DNA of 64,000 bases from Mycoavidus cysteinexigens_B (GCA_031963465.1 JASSUG010000007.1:1-64000), one strand, 5' to 3'. Positions 17,192 through 27,410 are shown, counted from the stretch's first letter. The notes: a model not told the origin generated them from the letters alone. Made by a program: numbers and translations.

Positions 17192-17539
17192 TCAACCCAA
17201 TTCCTGCTGCGCAATCACCGCGGGCAGCTGCTTAGGCGCTTTAATACGCAATTGCTTATTCTCACTCATCCGGCCAAACACCACCTCGATCGCCGAGGTT
17301 GGCACGCCAAACTCTCTCGCTAGAAAGCGCACCATATGGTCAGTTGCCTTGCCGGCACAGGGCGCCGCCGTAACGCTTACTTTAAGCTGGTGTCCTTTGA
17401 CCTTGCCAATGGCATTCTGTTTTGCGCTTGGCTTACCCAGAATATTGAGAACCAGTGTATCGCCCTCCCAGGAAAAAACGGATGGCTGAACAGTGCGGTG
17501 GGTTTTGGTCGTTTCTGTATTGATTTTCTTGCGTTTCAT
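17192..17539 (-). CDS. yggU: DUF167 (YggU) family protein
   Basis: 115 residues if started at the internal ATG at 17539 (MKRKKINTE), which fits family length better than the upstream start at 17590. The DUF167 core is clear: LVLNILGKPSAKQNAIG, VSVTAAPCAGKATDHMVRF and the GRMSENKQLRI end. YggU proteins are small alpha/beta proteins of uncertain role, often near pyrroline reductase or YggT genes. Here it sits downstream of bamC on the same strand. Confidence 0.88.
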   Translation of the reverse strand: MKRKKINTETTKTHRTVQPSVFSWEGDTLVLNILGKPSAKQNAIGKVKGHQLKVSVTAAPCAGKATDHMVRFLAREFGVPTSAIEVVFGRMSENKQLRIKAPKQLPAVIAQQELG

Positions 17540-17652
17540 CGCGGCTATTATGACTGTCCAAAACGATCCCAAAGCCGGGCGATGATGCAATCCTAGTGAG
17601 CGATTGTGTGCGAGAAGCAGCGATTGAATATCGCCGCTCTCATGGCTTAAAA

Positions 17653-18444
17653 TTATTTGCTTTCTAGTTTTACTTTAGGGGCTGGGCGCGCCTGAGCACT
17701 GAGTTGATCTGCCTGCGCAGAAGTCAGCCCAAATTGTTCCATCAACCGGTTCAATAACGCTGTTTCAAGCCCCGGATTGCGCACCCGATCTTGCCAGCGC
17801 GAGCTTTCTTGGGAACGCCCAATTAACACCTCTTCCATCCCACGGTGCGTAATTGAAATCAAAGTCGCTCCGTTTGGATTGTGTTCTACTAACATCCGGA
17901 AGCGGTCACGCATGCCTGATGAATATAACTTATCTGCAACTTGACCCAGAGTGCGACGCAGCCAATCATTAGAAAGTTGCGCGCGATTTTCAGTCCAATC
18001 GGTTTCCATTAAGCCCATCTCAGGCCGATCTAGGGTTAATGTGAAGCCATGCTGCGTCCAGAATGCTCGCAATAATGGCCATAATTGCGTGGGGGTATAG
18101 CCTGACACGACCAGCCAACGTTGATAACCATCATCCTCAACATGTAGCCTCACCGGCTGCGCTGCCTGCCCTAGAAGTAGCTTGGGCGTTGCTGCCGCAC
18201 GTTGCGATACCGTCCCTAACGCTTTAATCGTAGTTTCTGTCGGCGCAGAAAAATACTCGTCATGCTGGTGTATCGGCGCCAAATCACGAGGTATCGACAG
18301 AGCTGGCGCTGCGTGTGCGCTTTTATAGTCGACCCGGTCTGGGGAGAACCATTCGTTGACTGAGCTACAGCCCATCAGGGTAGAACTGATCAGCAAGGTA
18401 GTGGCAACGCACTGGGCAAAAAAATAAGGCTTAATAAGTTTCAT
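17653..18444 (-). CDS. bamC: Outer membrane assembly lipoprotein BamC (NlpB)
   Basis: 263 residues with a lipoprotein signal peptide: short basic N-terminus, hydrophobic run and lipobox LMGC with Cys26 as the lipidated residue. The mature part (VDYKSAHAAPALSIPRDL) matches the conserved unstructured N-terminus of BamC, followed by two helix-grip domains. It is an accessory lipoprotein of the BAM complex that inserts beta-barrels into the outer membrane. It lies 56 bp downstream of dapA, the arrangement common in Burkholderia and many proteobacteria, so the two are probably co-transcribed. Confidence 0.93.
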   Translation of the reverse strand: MKLIKPYFFAQCVATTLLISSTLMGCSSVNEWFSPDRVDYKSAHAAPALSIPRDLAPIHQHDEYFSAPTETTIKALGTVSQRAAATPKLLLGQAAQPVRLHVEDDGYQRWLVVSGYTPTQLWPLLRAFWTQHGFTLTLDRPEMGLMETDWTENRAQLSNDWLRRTLGQVADKLYSSGMRDRFRMLVEHNPNGATLISITHRGMEEVLIGRSQESSRWQDRVRNPGLETALLNRLMEQFGLTSAQADQLSAQARPAPKVKLESK

Positions 18445-18500
18445 CGGAGGTTGTTCAAGACTGGCTCACAGCCGGAAGGTAGATGAGTGGCAAGGGGGCT

Positions 18501-19409
18501 TTACGCCAAAGCTGCTTCGCGTAACGCGGTACGCACAGCAGCATGATGAGATTCATCCAGTGGCGTCAGCGGCAAGCGGATACCGCTTTTAATCTTACCC
18601 AACTGCGCCAATGCCCATTTTACTGGAATCGGATTCGATTCAATAAAAAGATCACGGTGCAACGCTAAAAGTTGCATATGGATTGCCCGGGCACGCACGA
18701 CCTCGCCTGCCATCGCTGCCTGACACAAATCGCTCATGGCGCGCGGCGCAAGATTGGCAGTCACCGAGATATTGCCGTGGCCGCCCATTAACATCAATGC
18801 CACCGCCGTCGGGTCATCACCACTGTAAATTGAAAAATGCGCAGGCGCAGAGTGAATTAATTCAATGCCGCGCTCCAGCTTGCCGGTTGCATCTTTAACC
18901 CCAACAATGCCTGGCACTTGCGCCAGTTGCAAGATCGTCTGATTGCTCATATCCACCACCGTGCGACCTGGCACATTATATAAAATCAGCGGCAAATCAA
19001 CCTGCTCGGCAATCTTCGTAAAATGCTGGCAGATGCCCGCTTGCGTTGGCTTATTGTAATAAGGCACGACTTGCAAAGTCGCATCAGCGCCGACTTGCTT
19101 GGCATATTCAGTCAGGGCAATCGCCTCAGTCGTCGAATTGCCGCCCGCGCCTGCAATCACCGGAATGCGTCCGGCCGCATGGAGCACTGCGGTTTTAATT
19201 AATAGCTGATGCTCGTCGATTGAAACGGTAGGCGATTCGCCGCTGGTGCCGACAATCACAATACCGTTTGTGCCTTGTTCTATATGCCAGTCAATTAATG
19301 AGCGCAAGGCGGGTAAATCAAGGCTGCCGTCTTCGAACATCGGCGTGACCAGCGCAACAATACTGCCGCGCAGAGAAAACATAGGCATTTCTTTCACAGA
19401 ATAAGTCAT
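18501..19409 (-). CDS. dapA: 4-hydroxy-tetrahydrodipicolinate synthase
   Basis: 302 residues from 19409; an alternative start at 19388 (MPMFSLRGS) would give 295 and fits the family as well. It condenses pyruvate with aspartate semialdehyde in lysine and meso-diaminopimelate synthesis. Hallmarks are GTSGESPT, YYNKPTQ with the catalytic Tyr, and GVKDATG containing the Schiff-base Lys. The TIM barrel appears complete. It sits between trpS and bamC on the same strand. Confidence 0.97.
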   Translation of the reverse strand: MTYSVKEMPMFSLRGSIVALVTPMFEDGSLDLPALRSLIDWHIEQGTNGIVIVGTSGESPTVSIDEHQLLIKTAVLHAAGRIPVIAGAGGNSTTEAIALTEYAKQVGADATLQVVPYYNKPTQAGICQHFTKIAEQVDLPLILYNVPGRTVVDMSNQTILQLAQVPGIVGVKDATGKLERGIELIHSAPAHFSIYSGDDPTAVALMLMGGHGNISVTANLAPRAMSDLCQAAMAGEVVRARAIHMQLLALHRDLFIESNPIPVKWALAQLGKIKSGIRLPLTPLDESHHAAVRTALREAALA

Positions 19410-19452
19410 CGAGTTATGGATAGATCAGGCAAGCAAGTTTAATTGTAGCGGA

Positions 19453-20658
19453 TTATGAATAAGACAGGCCCATCGCTTCACGCACATCGCGCATTGTCTC
19501 TTGGGCAATTTTGCGTGCTTTATCGCACCCATCTGCCACAATCGCGCGCAATAACGACGGATCATCAATATATTTTTGGGCCCGCTCAAGCATCGGCTGT
19601 TGCTCATGCAAAATGGCGTCAATCACGGGTTGTTTGCATTCAAGACAGCCGATGCCCGCGCTACGGCAGCCTTTTTGCACCCAATTTTGCGTGGTTTCAT
19701 CCGAGTAGGCTAAATGTAACTGCCAGACTGGGCATTTGTCTGGATCTCCCGGGTCAGTGCGGCGCACCCGGGCCGGATCGGTTGGCATGGTGCGCACTTT
19801 CTTTTCAATCGAGTGCTTATCTTCACGTAGTCCAATCGTATTGCCATACGATTTTGACATTTTCTGCCCATCTAAACCTGGCATGCGTGAAGTCTTAGCC
19901 AATTGCACTTGCGGCTCAACCAAGATGAGCTTACACGCGCCCTCAAGATAGCCAAACAGCCGTTCCCGGTCGCTCATGGATAAGCTCTGAGATTCCTGCA
20001 AGAGCGCGTGCGCTTGTTCTAACGCTTCACTCTGCCCTTCTTGCTGGTAGGCATTGCGCAATTCATGATAGCGTTTGGTGCGCCGGCCACCGAGCTTTTT
20101 GGCAGCGGCCAACGCTTTTTCTTCAAAACCAACCTCTCGGCCATAGAGATAGTTAAAGCGACGCGCGATCTCGCGCGTCATTTCGACATGGGGGATTTGA
20201 TCTGCGCCAACGGGCACAAGCGATGCGCGATACAGCAGAATATCGGCCGCCATCAACACCGGATAACCCAGAAAACCGTAAGTCGCTAGATCTTTCTCTT
20301 TGAGTTTTTCAATTTGCTCACGGTAAGTGGGTACCCGCTCTAACCAACCTAGCGGCGTACCCATACCAAGCAGCAGAGTCAGTTCTGCATGCTCAGGCAC
20401 GCGGCTTTGGATAAACAGCGTCGCCTGCGCTGGATCAATGCCAGCCGCCAGCCAATCGATCAAGACGTCCCAAACATGCTGCTCGATCATGCCCGGTGTT
20501 TCATAGTGGGTGGTCAATGCATGCCAGTCAACCACGCAAAAAAGGCATGGATATTCGGATTGCAGCCGACCCCAGTTTTTTAAGACACCATGATAGTGGC
20601 CAAGATGGAGCGCCCCAGTTGGGCGCATACCGGAAATAATACGATCTGGAAACAACAT
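19453..20658 (-). CDS. trpS: Tryptophanyl-tRNA synthetase
   Basis: 401 residues from the ATG at 20658 (MLFPDRIISGMRPTG); the longer frame from 20682 adds eight residues that the family lacks. Class I synthetase: GALHLGHYHG is the HIGH-type signature and KMSKS is present before the C-terminal helical region. A Cys pair (GIGCLECK) near residue 350 is typical of the longer trpS form found in betaproteobacteria. It charges tRNA-Trp. The start lies 5 bp after the stop of the M50 protease gene, suggesting one transcript. Confidence 0.96.
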   Translation of the reverse strand: MLFPDRIISGMRPTGALHLGHYHGVLKNWGRLQSEYPCLFCVVDWHALTTHYETPGMIEQHVWDVLIDWLAAGIDPAQATLFIQSRVPEHAELTLLLGMGTPLGWLERVPTYREQIEKLKEKDLATYGFLGYPVLMAADILLYRASLVPVGADQIPHVEMTREIARRFNYLYGREVGFEEKALAAAKKLGGRRTKRYHELRNAYQQEGQSEALEQAHALLQESQSLSMSDRERLFGYLEGACKLILVEPQVQLAKTSRMPGLDGQKMSKSYGNTIGLREDKHSIEKKVRTMPTDPARVRRTDPGDPDKCPVWQLHLAYSDETTQNWVQKGCRSAGIGCLECKQPVIDAILHEQQPMLERAQKYIDDPSLLRAIVADGCDKARKIAQETMRDVREAMGLSYS

Positions 20659-20662
20659 AATC

Positions 20663-21325
20663 TCAGCGCATAAGAGCAACAAAAGGGGTTAACAATAAGG
20701 CGATGATATCGTAGCCCAGCCCAATCAGCGGGCGCAGCCACACTTTGCCTAGCACACCCGTCATCACCAGTGCCAGCACGATAAAAAAACCATACGGTTC
20801 AAGCCGAGCTAACTTCAAAGCGGGGCGAGGCGGCAGCAACGAAACCAGGATACGCCCGCCGTCTAACGGTGGCAGTGGTAGTAGATTAAACACGCATATC
20901 ACTAGATTCACCAGGACGCCGGCCATCGCCATGCGTAAAAAGAAAGGCTCATCAACGCCCAGCGCCGCCAGGATAATACCCGCCAGCGCCCAGATAAAAG
21001 CTTGCGCAAAATTGCAGCCCGGTCCGGCCAGCGAGACCCAAAGGCTATGCCAGCGCGGATTGCGTAAATTACCGAAGGCCACCGGCACCGGTTTTGCATA
21101 ACCAAACAAAAAAGCGCCATTGGTTGCAAAATAAAGAAACAGCGGCATCGCAATCGTCCCAACCGGGTCGATATGCTTAAGTGGATTAAGGCTCACTCGC
21201 CCTAATATATAGGCCGTGTTATCGCCAAACAATCGCGCTACATAGCCATGTGCAGCTTCATGCAGAGTGATTGAGAATAAAACGGGTAAAGCGTATACCG
21301 CAACAGTTTGTATTAAATGGTCCAT
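20663..21325 (-). CDS. M50 site-2 protease family membrane peptidase
   Basis: 220 residues, mostly membrane-embedded. The zinc site HEAAH is near residue 22 and the third ligand motif LLPLPPLDGGRIL lies in the second half. Members of this minimal S2P group lack a PDZ domain and cleave substrates in the membrane; the substrate is unknown. It is the first gene of a tight minus-strand run M50 - trpS - dapA - bamC that is conserved in Burkholderiaceae. Confidence 0.92.
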   Translation of the reverse strand: MDHLIQTVAVYALPVLFSITLHEAAHGYVARLFGDNTAYILGRVSLNPLKHIDPVGTIAMPLFLYFATNGAFLFGYAKPVPVAFGNLRNPRWHSLWVSLAGPGCNFAQAFIWALAGIILAALGVDEPFFLRMAMAGVLVNLVICVFNLLPLPPLDGGRILVSLLPPRPALKLARLEPYGFFIVLALVMTGVLGKVWLRPLIGLGYDIIALLLTPFVALMR

Positions 21326-21450
21326 AACCCGCTATTGTAACCATGCGCGGACACAAGGTTTAAAAAATCCAAAATGAATGATGCATCTAGCGCCTACTTC
21401 AAAGGCCTAAGGAGACACATAGAAGATAAGCGCGGCTATTCGCTCAGCTC

Positions 21451-22284
21451 TTACAACCACGCTTGCCAGACGGGCGTTAGATCAGCCGGTAACGCTGGCA
21501 GGCTGCCCAGCGCCGTCCGGCTTTCTTTGGGCGCATGGAAATCTGAACCACGCGACGCCCAAAACCCGTAGTGACGCGCAACCTGCGCATATTCCTTATA
21601 CTGCTGAGGCGTATGGCTACCGGTGATGACCTCAATCGCCATACCGCCCAATTCTTTGAAAGTGGTAAACAACATCTCGTACTCAAGCGGCGTATAGCGA
21701 TAACGGCCTGGATGCGCGATCACGGCCACGCCGCCGGCCGCTTTAATCCAGCTGACTGCATCCGTCAGCGGCGCCCAGCAATGCGGCACAAAACCAGGAT
21801 GACCTTCAGTTAGATAGCGTTTAAACACTGCCGGCAGCGATGGCGCAAAACCCGCTGCAACTAAATAGCGCGCAAAATGTGTCCGTGAAATCAAATCCGG
21901 GTTAGAGACATAACGCAGCGCCCCTTCATAAGCATCCGCTATACCCACATTGGCCAGCCCGGTGGCCATTGCCTGCGCGCGCACCACTCGCCCTCGGCGG
22001 GTCTGAGCTAGGCCATCAACCAGAGCGACGCAGTCTGGATCAATATTCAAGCCAACCACATGCACGGTGCGTTCAGACCAAGTGACCGAGATTTCAACGC
22101 CATGGACATAGTGCATGCCAAGCGCAGTAGCGGCTTGATGCGCTGCGTGCTGGCCGCCTAATTCATCGTGATCCGTCAGCGACCATAGCTTCACCCCGCC
22201 CTCATAGGCATAACGAGCGACCTCTGCCGGCGTTAAGACACCGTCTGAAAAATTTGAATGACAATGAAGGTCAGCGTTGAGCAT
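21451..22284 (-). CDS. PHP-domain phosphoesterase (probable 3',5'-nucleoside bisphosphate phosphatase)
   Basis: 278 residues from the ATG at 22284 (MLNADLHCHSNFSDG); the open frame runs back to 22455 but the family begins at this Met. Metal-binding motifs of the polymerase-histidinol-phosphatase fold are present: DLHCHSNFSDG, TDHDELGG, IAHPGRY and GSDFHAP. The closest characterised group is the YciV/Rnm and CV_1693-like phosphatases that hydrolyse 3',5'-bisphosphates or trim RNA ends. The exact substrate here is inference. Upstream (22285-22460) are short imperfect direct repeats of TGGCCTGAT and CCGTTAT. Confidence 0.88.
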   Translation of the reverse strand: MLNADLHCHSNFSDGVLTPAEVARYAYEGGVKLWSLTDHDELGGQHAAHQAATALGMHYVHGVEISVTWSERTVHVVGLNIDPDCVALVDGLAQTRRGRVVRAQAMATGLANVGIADAYEGALRYVSNPDLISRTHFARYLVAAGFAPSLPAVFKRYLTEGHPGFVPHCWAPLTDAVSWIKAAGGVAVIAHPGRYRYTPLEYEMLFTTFKELGGMAIEVITGSHTPQQYKEYAQVARHYGFWASRGSDFHAPKESRTALGSLPALPADLTPVWQAWL

Positions 22285-22503
22285 AATGAAAGTTCGAGAA
22301 TAGGTACATTTTACTTGTTTTAATCTGTAATTTTTAAATTTTTCTTGTGTTATCGTAGCCGTTATCACTGGCCTGATTCCTATGGCCGTTATAGCTGGCC
22401 TGATAGGTAGTGGGGAGAGTATTATAGCCGCTATAGAGGATGGTAAACGAGCCACTTGTTAACGTCCTGCTTTTTTAGAGCAATTTGAGTATAGGAGTTC
22501 AGT

Positions 22504-22950
22504 ATGAAATTGATTCAAGACTTCAAAACATTTGCCATCCGTGGCAACGTCATGGACTTGGCCATTGGTATCATTATTGGTGGCGCCTTCTCGACGATCG
22601 TTAATTCAGCCGTGAAAGATTTAATTATGCCTGTCGCGAGTATATTTACAGACGGCTTAGATTTTTCAAATAAATTTCTCAAGCTAGGCGCAATACCCGC
22701 CGACTTTCAGGGCAACCCCCACTCCTATAAAGATTTACAGACAGCTGGCGTAGCGCTTTTTGGCTATGGCAGTTTCGTGACGGTGGTGATTAATTTCATT
22801 ATTTTGGCTTTTGTGGTTTTCTTAATGATGAAATTTATTAATAAATTGCGCGATGGTCAAGCGCCTATCGTAGGCGCTCCTGCTGCCGCTGTGCCAGAGG
22901 ATGTCGTGCTGCTGCGGGAAATCCGCGATGTACTCAAGCAACAAAAATAA
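22504..22950 (+). CDS. mscL: Large-conductance mechanosensitive channel MscL
   Basis: 148 residues. An RBS (AGGAG) precedes the ATG by 8 nt. The N-terminal helix and first membrane span (FAIRGNVMDLAIGIIIGGAF) carry the conserved gate, followed by a periplasmic loop, a second span (VVINFIILAFVVFLMM) and a cytoplasmic helix. It forms a pentameric safety valve that opens under hypo-osmotic stress. Complete. Confidence 0.97.
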   Translation: MKLIQDFKTFAIRGNVMDLAIGIIIGGAFSTIVNSAVKDLIMPVASIFTDGLDFSNKFLKLGAIPADFQGNPHSYKDLQTAGVALFGYGSFVTVVINFIILAFVVFLMMKFINKLRDGQAPIVGAPAAAVPEDVVLLREIRDVLKQQK

Positions 22951-23082
22951 GTATCTATAATCCACTGTTGAAGCAGCAAAGGCAATCGAATACAATGAGG
23001 CCGCAATTCGTTGGTGATGGTAACTCATGCCATCCATATGCACCGCCCAATTCGGCTTCATGCCAGCTCAACAAACTTAACC

Positions 23083-24747
23083 ATGCCAACACTCCACTGG
23101 GTCGGAAAAGAGAAGATAGTCAACCACCACCATGATGTCCCATTCCGCGTACTAAAGCATCAAAAACGTTTTGATGCTCCAGAAGGCTCGCCTGCGAACA
23201 GCACAGATAACCGAATCGTCCAGGGCGATAACCTCGAAGCGTTAAAAAGCCTACTACCTGAGTTTGAGGGCCAAGTAGATTGTATCTACATTGATCCGCC
23301 ATACAACACAGGCTCCGAAGAGTGGCGCTACAACGACAACGTGAACGCCCCACAGATCAAGAAGTGGTTAGGCGAGGTTGTTGGCAAGGAGGGAGAGGAT
23401 TTATCACGCCATGACAAGTGGCTTTGCATGATCTACCCCCGGTTGAAACTACTGCATCGACTGCTGGCTAGCAATGGCGTGATTTTCATCAGCCTTGATG
23501 AAAACGAAATTATGCGAATGCGCCTAGTGCTGGAAGAGATTTTTGGCGAATCCAATTTCTTGGCCCAGATCATTGTTCAATCCAACAAGCGCGGTCAAAC
23601 CTACAAGCAAATTGCAAAAACGCACGAGTATTTGATTTGCTATGGCAAAAGCAGCGAATCAAAACTGGGTGGAATTGAGACTGGGGGTGACAACCTCCCC
23701 GCAGAAGATTCCTTTGGGCGCTTTTCTTCGAGAGAACTGCGGAACCGGAATCCGAAGTTCGGAAAATTCAACCGTCCCAATCTTTTCTTCAAACTTTATG
23801 CTGATCTAAGTAATCCAGATGCCGATGGCTATTTCCCAGTTTCTGCCGTGAGCACACCAAACAGCCAGGAGATCGAACCCTTCAACAGCGGGGGAGTGGA
23901 AAGTTGCTGGAGATGGTCGGTCGATAAAATTATCAAGGACAACCCTGCGGGGAATACCAAAGTCTTGTATGCCAGACAGACCAGAGAAGGTGGCTGGCGG
24001 GTCTTTGAGAAATACCGCAAGGAAACAGTCAAGGCAAAGTCGATCTGGTTTGACACAAAGTACATCAGCGAGCAGGGAACAACTGAGTTGGGCAAACTAG
24101 GGCTCGGAGGCGAATTTCAGTTCCCCAAGCCAGTACCCCTGGTGGAAGACTGCATCATGCTTGCTACGGAAGACGACGCCCTGATCCTGGACTCATTTGC
24201 TGGCTCAGGAACCACAGCACATGCAGTCCTGAAGCTGAACGCCCAGACAGGCGGGAACCGCCGCTTCATCATGACCGAGATGATGGACTACGCCGACAGC
24301 CTCACTGCCGAAAGAGTCCGTCGCGCAATGGCTGGCTACGGCGAAGGGGAAAAAGCCATTCCCGGCCTAGGTGGTGGGTTTGACTTCTATACAGTTGGCG
24401 AACCAATCTTCCTCGATCAAGAGACACTAAATGAAGCAGTTGGAATAGACGCCATCCGCAACTATGCCTCCTACACAGAAGGTGTGCCAGAGTGCGACCG
24501 AGTGGGGCAGGAAAACCCGTTCACACCACACTTGCTTGGCCTGAACAGAGAGACGGCTTGGATCTTCAACTACGATCCAGAACACGCAACCAGCCTGGAT
24601 ATGGACTTCCTGGCCGCCTTGAATTTCGGTGAAGCCAAACCCGGCACGGTGATCATCTACGCGGACCGCTGTTTGCTCGCCAAGGAGTTCATGACCAAGC
24701 ACGGCATCATCTTTAAGAAGATCCCACGCGACATCACACGTTTCTAA
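23083..24747 (+). CDS. mod: Type III restriction-modification system methyltransferase (Mod)
   Basis: 554 residues from the ATG at 23083 (MPTLHWVGKEK); the frame opens further upstream at 23011 without a better start. The DPPY motif (IDPPYNTG, Asp71) precedes the SAM-binding FAGSGTT motif (372-378), the order of beta-class N6-adenine methyltransferases. The target-recognition region lies between them. It modifies the asymmetric recognition site and is needed for cleavage by Res. The res gene begins 8 bp downstream. No simple-sequence repeat that would make it phase-variable is seen. Confidence 0.93.
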   Translation: MPTLHWVGKEKIVNHHHDVPFRVLKHQKRFDAPEGSPANSTDNRIVQGDNLEALKSLLPEFEGQVDCIYIDPPYNTGSEEWRYNDNVNAPQIKKWLGEVVGKEGEDLSRHDKWLCMIYPRLKLLHRLLASNGVIFISLDENEIMRMRLVLEEIFGESNFLAQIIVQSNKRGQTYKQIAKTHEYLICYGKSSESKLGGIETGGDNLPAEDSFGRFSSRELRNRNPKFGKFNRPNLFFKLYADLSNPDADGYFPVSAVSTPNSQEIEPFNSGGVESCWRWSVDKIIKDNPAGNTKVLYARQTREGGWRVFEKYRKETVKAKSIWFDTKYISEQGTTELGKLGLGGEFQFPKPVPLVEDCIMLATEDDALILDSFAGSGTTAHAVLKLNAQTGGNRRFIMTEMMDYADSLTAERVRRAMAGYGEGEKAIPGLGGGFDFYTVGEPIFLDQETLNEAVGIDAIRNYASYTEGVPECDRVGQENPFTPHLLGLNRETAWIFNYDPEHATSLDMDFLAALNFGEAKPGTVIIYADRCLLAKEFMTKHGIIFKKIPRDITRF

Positions 24748-24755
24748 AGCACAAC

Positions 24756-27410
24756 ATGGAACTTAAAAGCTATCAACAGAAGGTCATTGACGACCTGGCA
24801 CTCTATTTAGCGGCTTTGGAAAACACACCACACCTGGGTAAATCCTTCAAGTCGTACTGGGACGAAAAAGGTGCGACCGGGATGGACGCCTACAAGAACA
24901 ATGTTCTGGGAGTCCCCCATGTCTGCGCCAAGGTGCCCACAGCTGGTGGCAAATCCTACATCGCCGTCAATGCAATCCAAACCATCTTTGACACACTCAC
25001 CGCGCACAACCCGGCCCGACCCAAGATGGTCGTCTGGCTGGTCCCGTCACTGACGATCCTTGAGCAAACAGTTAAGGCGCTCTCAGATCCAGAGCATCCT
25101 TACCGCAAGCGTCTTAATCAACTTTTCAAGAATCGGGTGGCGGTCTACGAAAAGAACGACCTCCTAATGGGTGCAGGCTTCTCGTTCGATACGGTTCGTG
25201 AACAGCTCTCCATTGTCGTCATGAGCTTTGACAGTTTGCGTGCAAGGAAAAAAGAAGACCGCAAGATATTTCAGGATAACGGCTATTTGGCATCCTTCCT
25301 GAACGGCACGCGAGACCAAAATAGCAGCGACCTTCTGCCAGAGCATGATCCGTCAAGCCTAATTAACGTCATCCGCAGTCTCAAGCCCGTGGTCATCGTG
25401 GATGAAAGTCACAACGCTGAATCGCCCCTCTCCGTCGAGATGATGGCCAACCTGAATCCCGACTTCATTCTGGATCTGACGGCTACCCCCAAAAACAACA
25501 GCAACATCTTCAGCTACGTGGATGCAATGGCGTTGAAGCGCCACCACATGGTCAAGCTGCCAGTCATCGTGGCCAACCAGATTAACCGTGAGGCAGTCGT
25601 AGAAAGCACCCTCATTCTGCGCAAGCAACTGGAAGCAATTGCAATCGCCGAAGAGCAGCAAGGTGGCAGATACATCCGTCCTATAGTTCTTTTCCAGGCA
25701 CAGCCGCGTACGAGTGAAGACAACACCACTTTCGAGAAGATCAAGAAGAGCCTTATGGCTCTGGACATCCCTGAGGATGAGATCAAGATCAAAACAGCAC
25801 AGATCAATGAACTCAAAGGCATTGATCTCATGAGCAGAGATTGTCCGGTTCGCTACATCATCACAGTGAACGCATTGAAGGAAGGCTGGGACTGCCCATT
25901 TGCCTATGTACTGGCCTCCCTTGCCGACAAGTCATCCGCAGTCGATGTAGAGCAAATTCTTGGCCGAGTGCTGCGGATGCCTTACGTTCAAGAGCATGCC
26001 AGTGATTTGCTGAACCTCTCATATGTCTTCACAGCCAGCAACAAATTCATGGATACCGTTCAGAGTGTGGTCAAGGCCCTAAATCGTGCTGGTTTTTCTG
26101 CCAATGACTACCGAACGCTGGAGACGACAACTGCTGACAACTCAACGCCAGGCCTGAAGCCCATCCTGAATGACCTCTTCAACGACTCTGGCATGCTGCC
26201 ACAGCCTACTCCTATAGTAGAGCCTGTAAACGAGATCGATGTCACCGCTATCTCCAAAGACTGGAATACCGCGGAGGTCGGATCTGCTATCCCCACGGAT
26301 TCACCTATCGCTGTCTCCACCGCCTTTGTGGAGTCGGTTAAAGCACATGCTACTGAGCAAAACCGGACCTTTGAAGAAAAGGCCAGAAGAGCAAAAGACA
26401 GTGACTCCCCCGCAGATCTCGAGACCAAAATGAATAAGCATAAGCTCAAAGACATCTTTAGCCAGGACGCACTGGCCCTGAAACTGCCTCAGTTCTTCAT
26501 TCGGGTGCAAACTGGTGGTTGGTTTGACGATGCCAATGCACTTCAACTCTTCGAGCGCGACGAATTGCTCAAGGATTTCAAGTTATCTCAAGCCGATGGA
26601 AATATCAGCTTCGAGCATGTTGAAACCGAAATTTACCGCGTGGATCTTGAGATGCAAGGAGAGCAAAACTATACGCCCAAGCCATTCAAAATAGACGCGG
26701 TTGGCAGATCCAAGTTCAACGCCATCATCTTATCTGGCTCACGGGAGAGTCAAATTCGAGATGTGACAGCCCGCATTGCTCACCTCATCGGCAATCTGTT
26801 CCCCATCACCGATCAAGAGGTGAAAAAGTACGTCCAGCGCATTATTGAGTCCATGCCACCAGAGCAAATCCAGGACTGCCTTCAGCGTGATGTTGCCTAT
26901 GTAGCAAAGATCCGGCAGAAGATCAAGACTCTGACGAGCATTCATGCGTTCAAAACCTTCAATGATCTGCTGGATCTGGACAAAATTATCGCACAGCCAG
27001 AATTTGTGTTCCCTGAATCCATCGCACCATCAGCCAACGCAGCGGCCCTTCCCAAGAGCCTCTATGGCACTGAAACCTCTATGAGTGATTTTGAAAGGCG
27101 TGTGATCAATGACATCGCCAATATCGAGGGAATCGCTTGGTGGCACCGGAACCTCTCTAGAGGCAAAGGCTTCCGTATCAACGGGTTCTTGAACCACTAT
27201 CCCGACTTCATCCTCAAAACCAAAGCAGGCAAAGTGATCATACTGGAGGCAAAGGGCGATGACCGGAACAACAGCGACTCAGAACTGAAGCTCCAGCTCT
27301 GGGAGTCTAGGGCCGGACGTGACTTCCGCTATATGATGGTTTTTGAGAATAATCCAATTCAAGGTGCCGAGCGTTTGACGGATGCGCTGAACAAGATTCG
27401 CCAGCTCTGA
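24756..27410 (+). CDS. res: Type III restriction endonuclease subunit (Res)
   Basis: 884 residues. Superfamily 2 helicase motifs are in order: Walker A PTAGGKS (61-67), VDESHN, LTATPKNN and QILGRVLRMP. The C-terminal nuclease PD-(D/E)xK is intact with Asp817 in HYPDF, Glu831 and Lys833 in LEAKGD. It translocates on ATP hydrolysis and cuts unmodified DNA together with Mod. Codon use and GC look different from the flanking core genes, and the pair sits between mscL and a degraded region, consistent with horizontal transfer. Confidence 0.94.
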   Translation: MELKSYQQKVIDDLALYLAALENTPHLGKSFKSYWDEKGATGMDAYKNNVLGVPHVCAKVPTAGGKSYIAVNAIQTIFDTLTAHNPARPKMVVWLVPSLTILEQTVKALSDPEHPYRKRLNQLFKNRVAVYEKNDLLMGAGFSFDTVREQLSIVVMSFDSLRARKKEDRKIFQDNGYLASFLNGTRDQNSSDLLPEHDPSSLINVIRSLKPVVIVDESHNAESPLSVEMMANLNPDFILDLTATPKNNSNIFSYVDAMALKRHHMVKLPVIVANQINREAVVESTLILRKQLEAIAIAEEQQGGRYIRPIVLFQAQPRTSEDNTTFEKIKKSLMALDIPEDEIKIKTAQINELKGIDLMSRDCPVRYIITVNALKEGWDCPFAYVLASLADKSSAVDVEQILGRVLRMPYVQEHASDLLNLSYVFTASNKFMDTVQSVVKALNRAGFSANDYRTLETTTADNSTPGLKPILNDLFNDSGMLPQPTPIVEPVNEIDVTAISKDWNTAEVGSAIPTDSPIAVSTAFVESVKAHATEQNRTFEEKARRAKDSDSPADLETKMNKHKLKDIFSQDALALKLPQFFIRVQTGGWFDDANALQLFERDELLKDFKLSQADGNISFEHVETEIYRVDLEMQGEQNYTPKPFKIDAVGRSKFNAIILSGSRESQIRDVTARIAHLIGNLFPITDQEVKKYVQRIIESMPPEQIQDCLQRDVAYVAKIRQKIKTLTSIHAFKTFNDLLDLDKIIAQPEFVFPESIAPSANAAALPKSLYGTETSMSDFERRVINDIANIEGIAWWHRNLSRGKGFRINGFLNHYPDFILKTKAGKVIILEAKGDDRNNSDSELKLQLWESRAGRDFRYMMVFENNPIQGAERLTDALNKIRQL

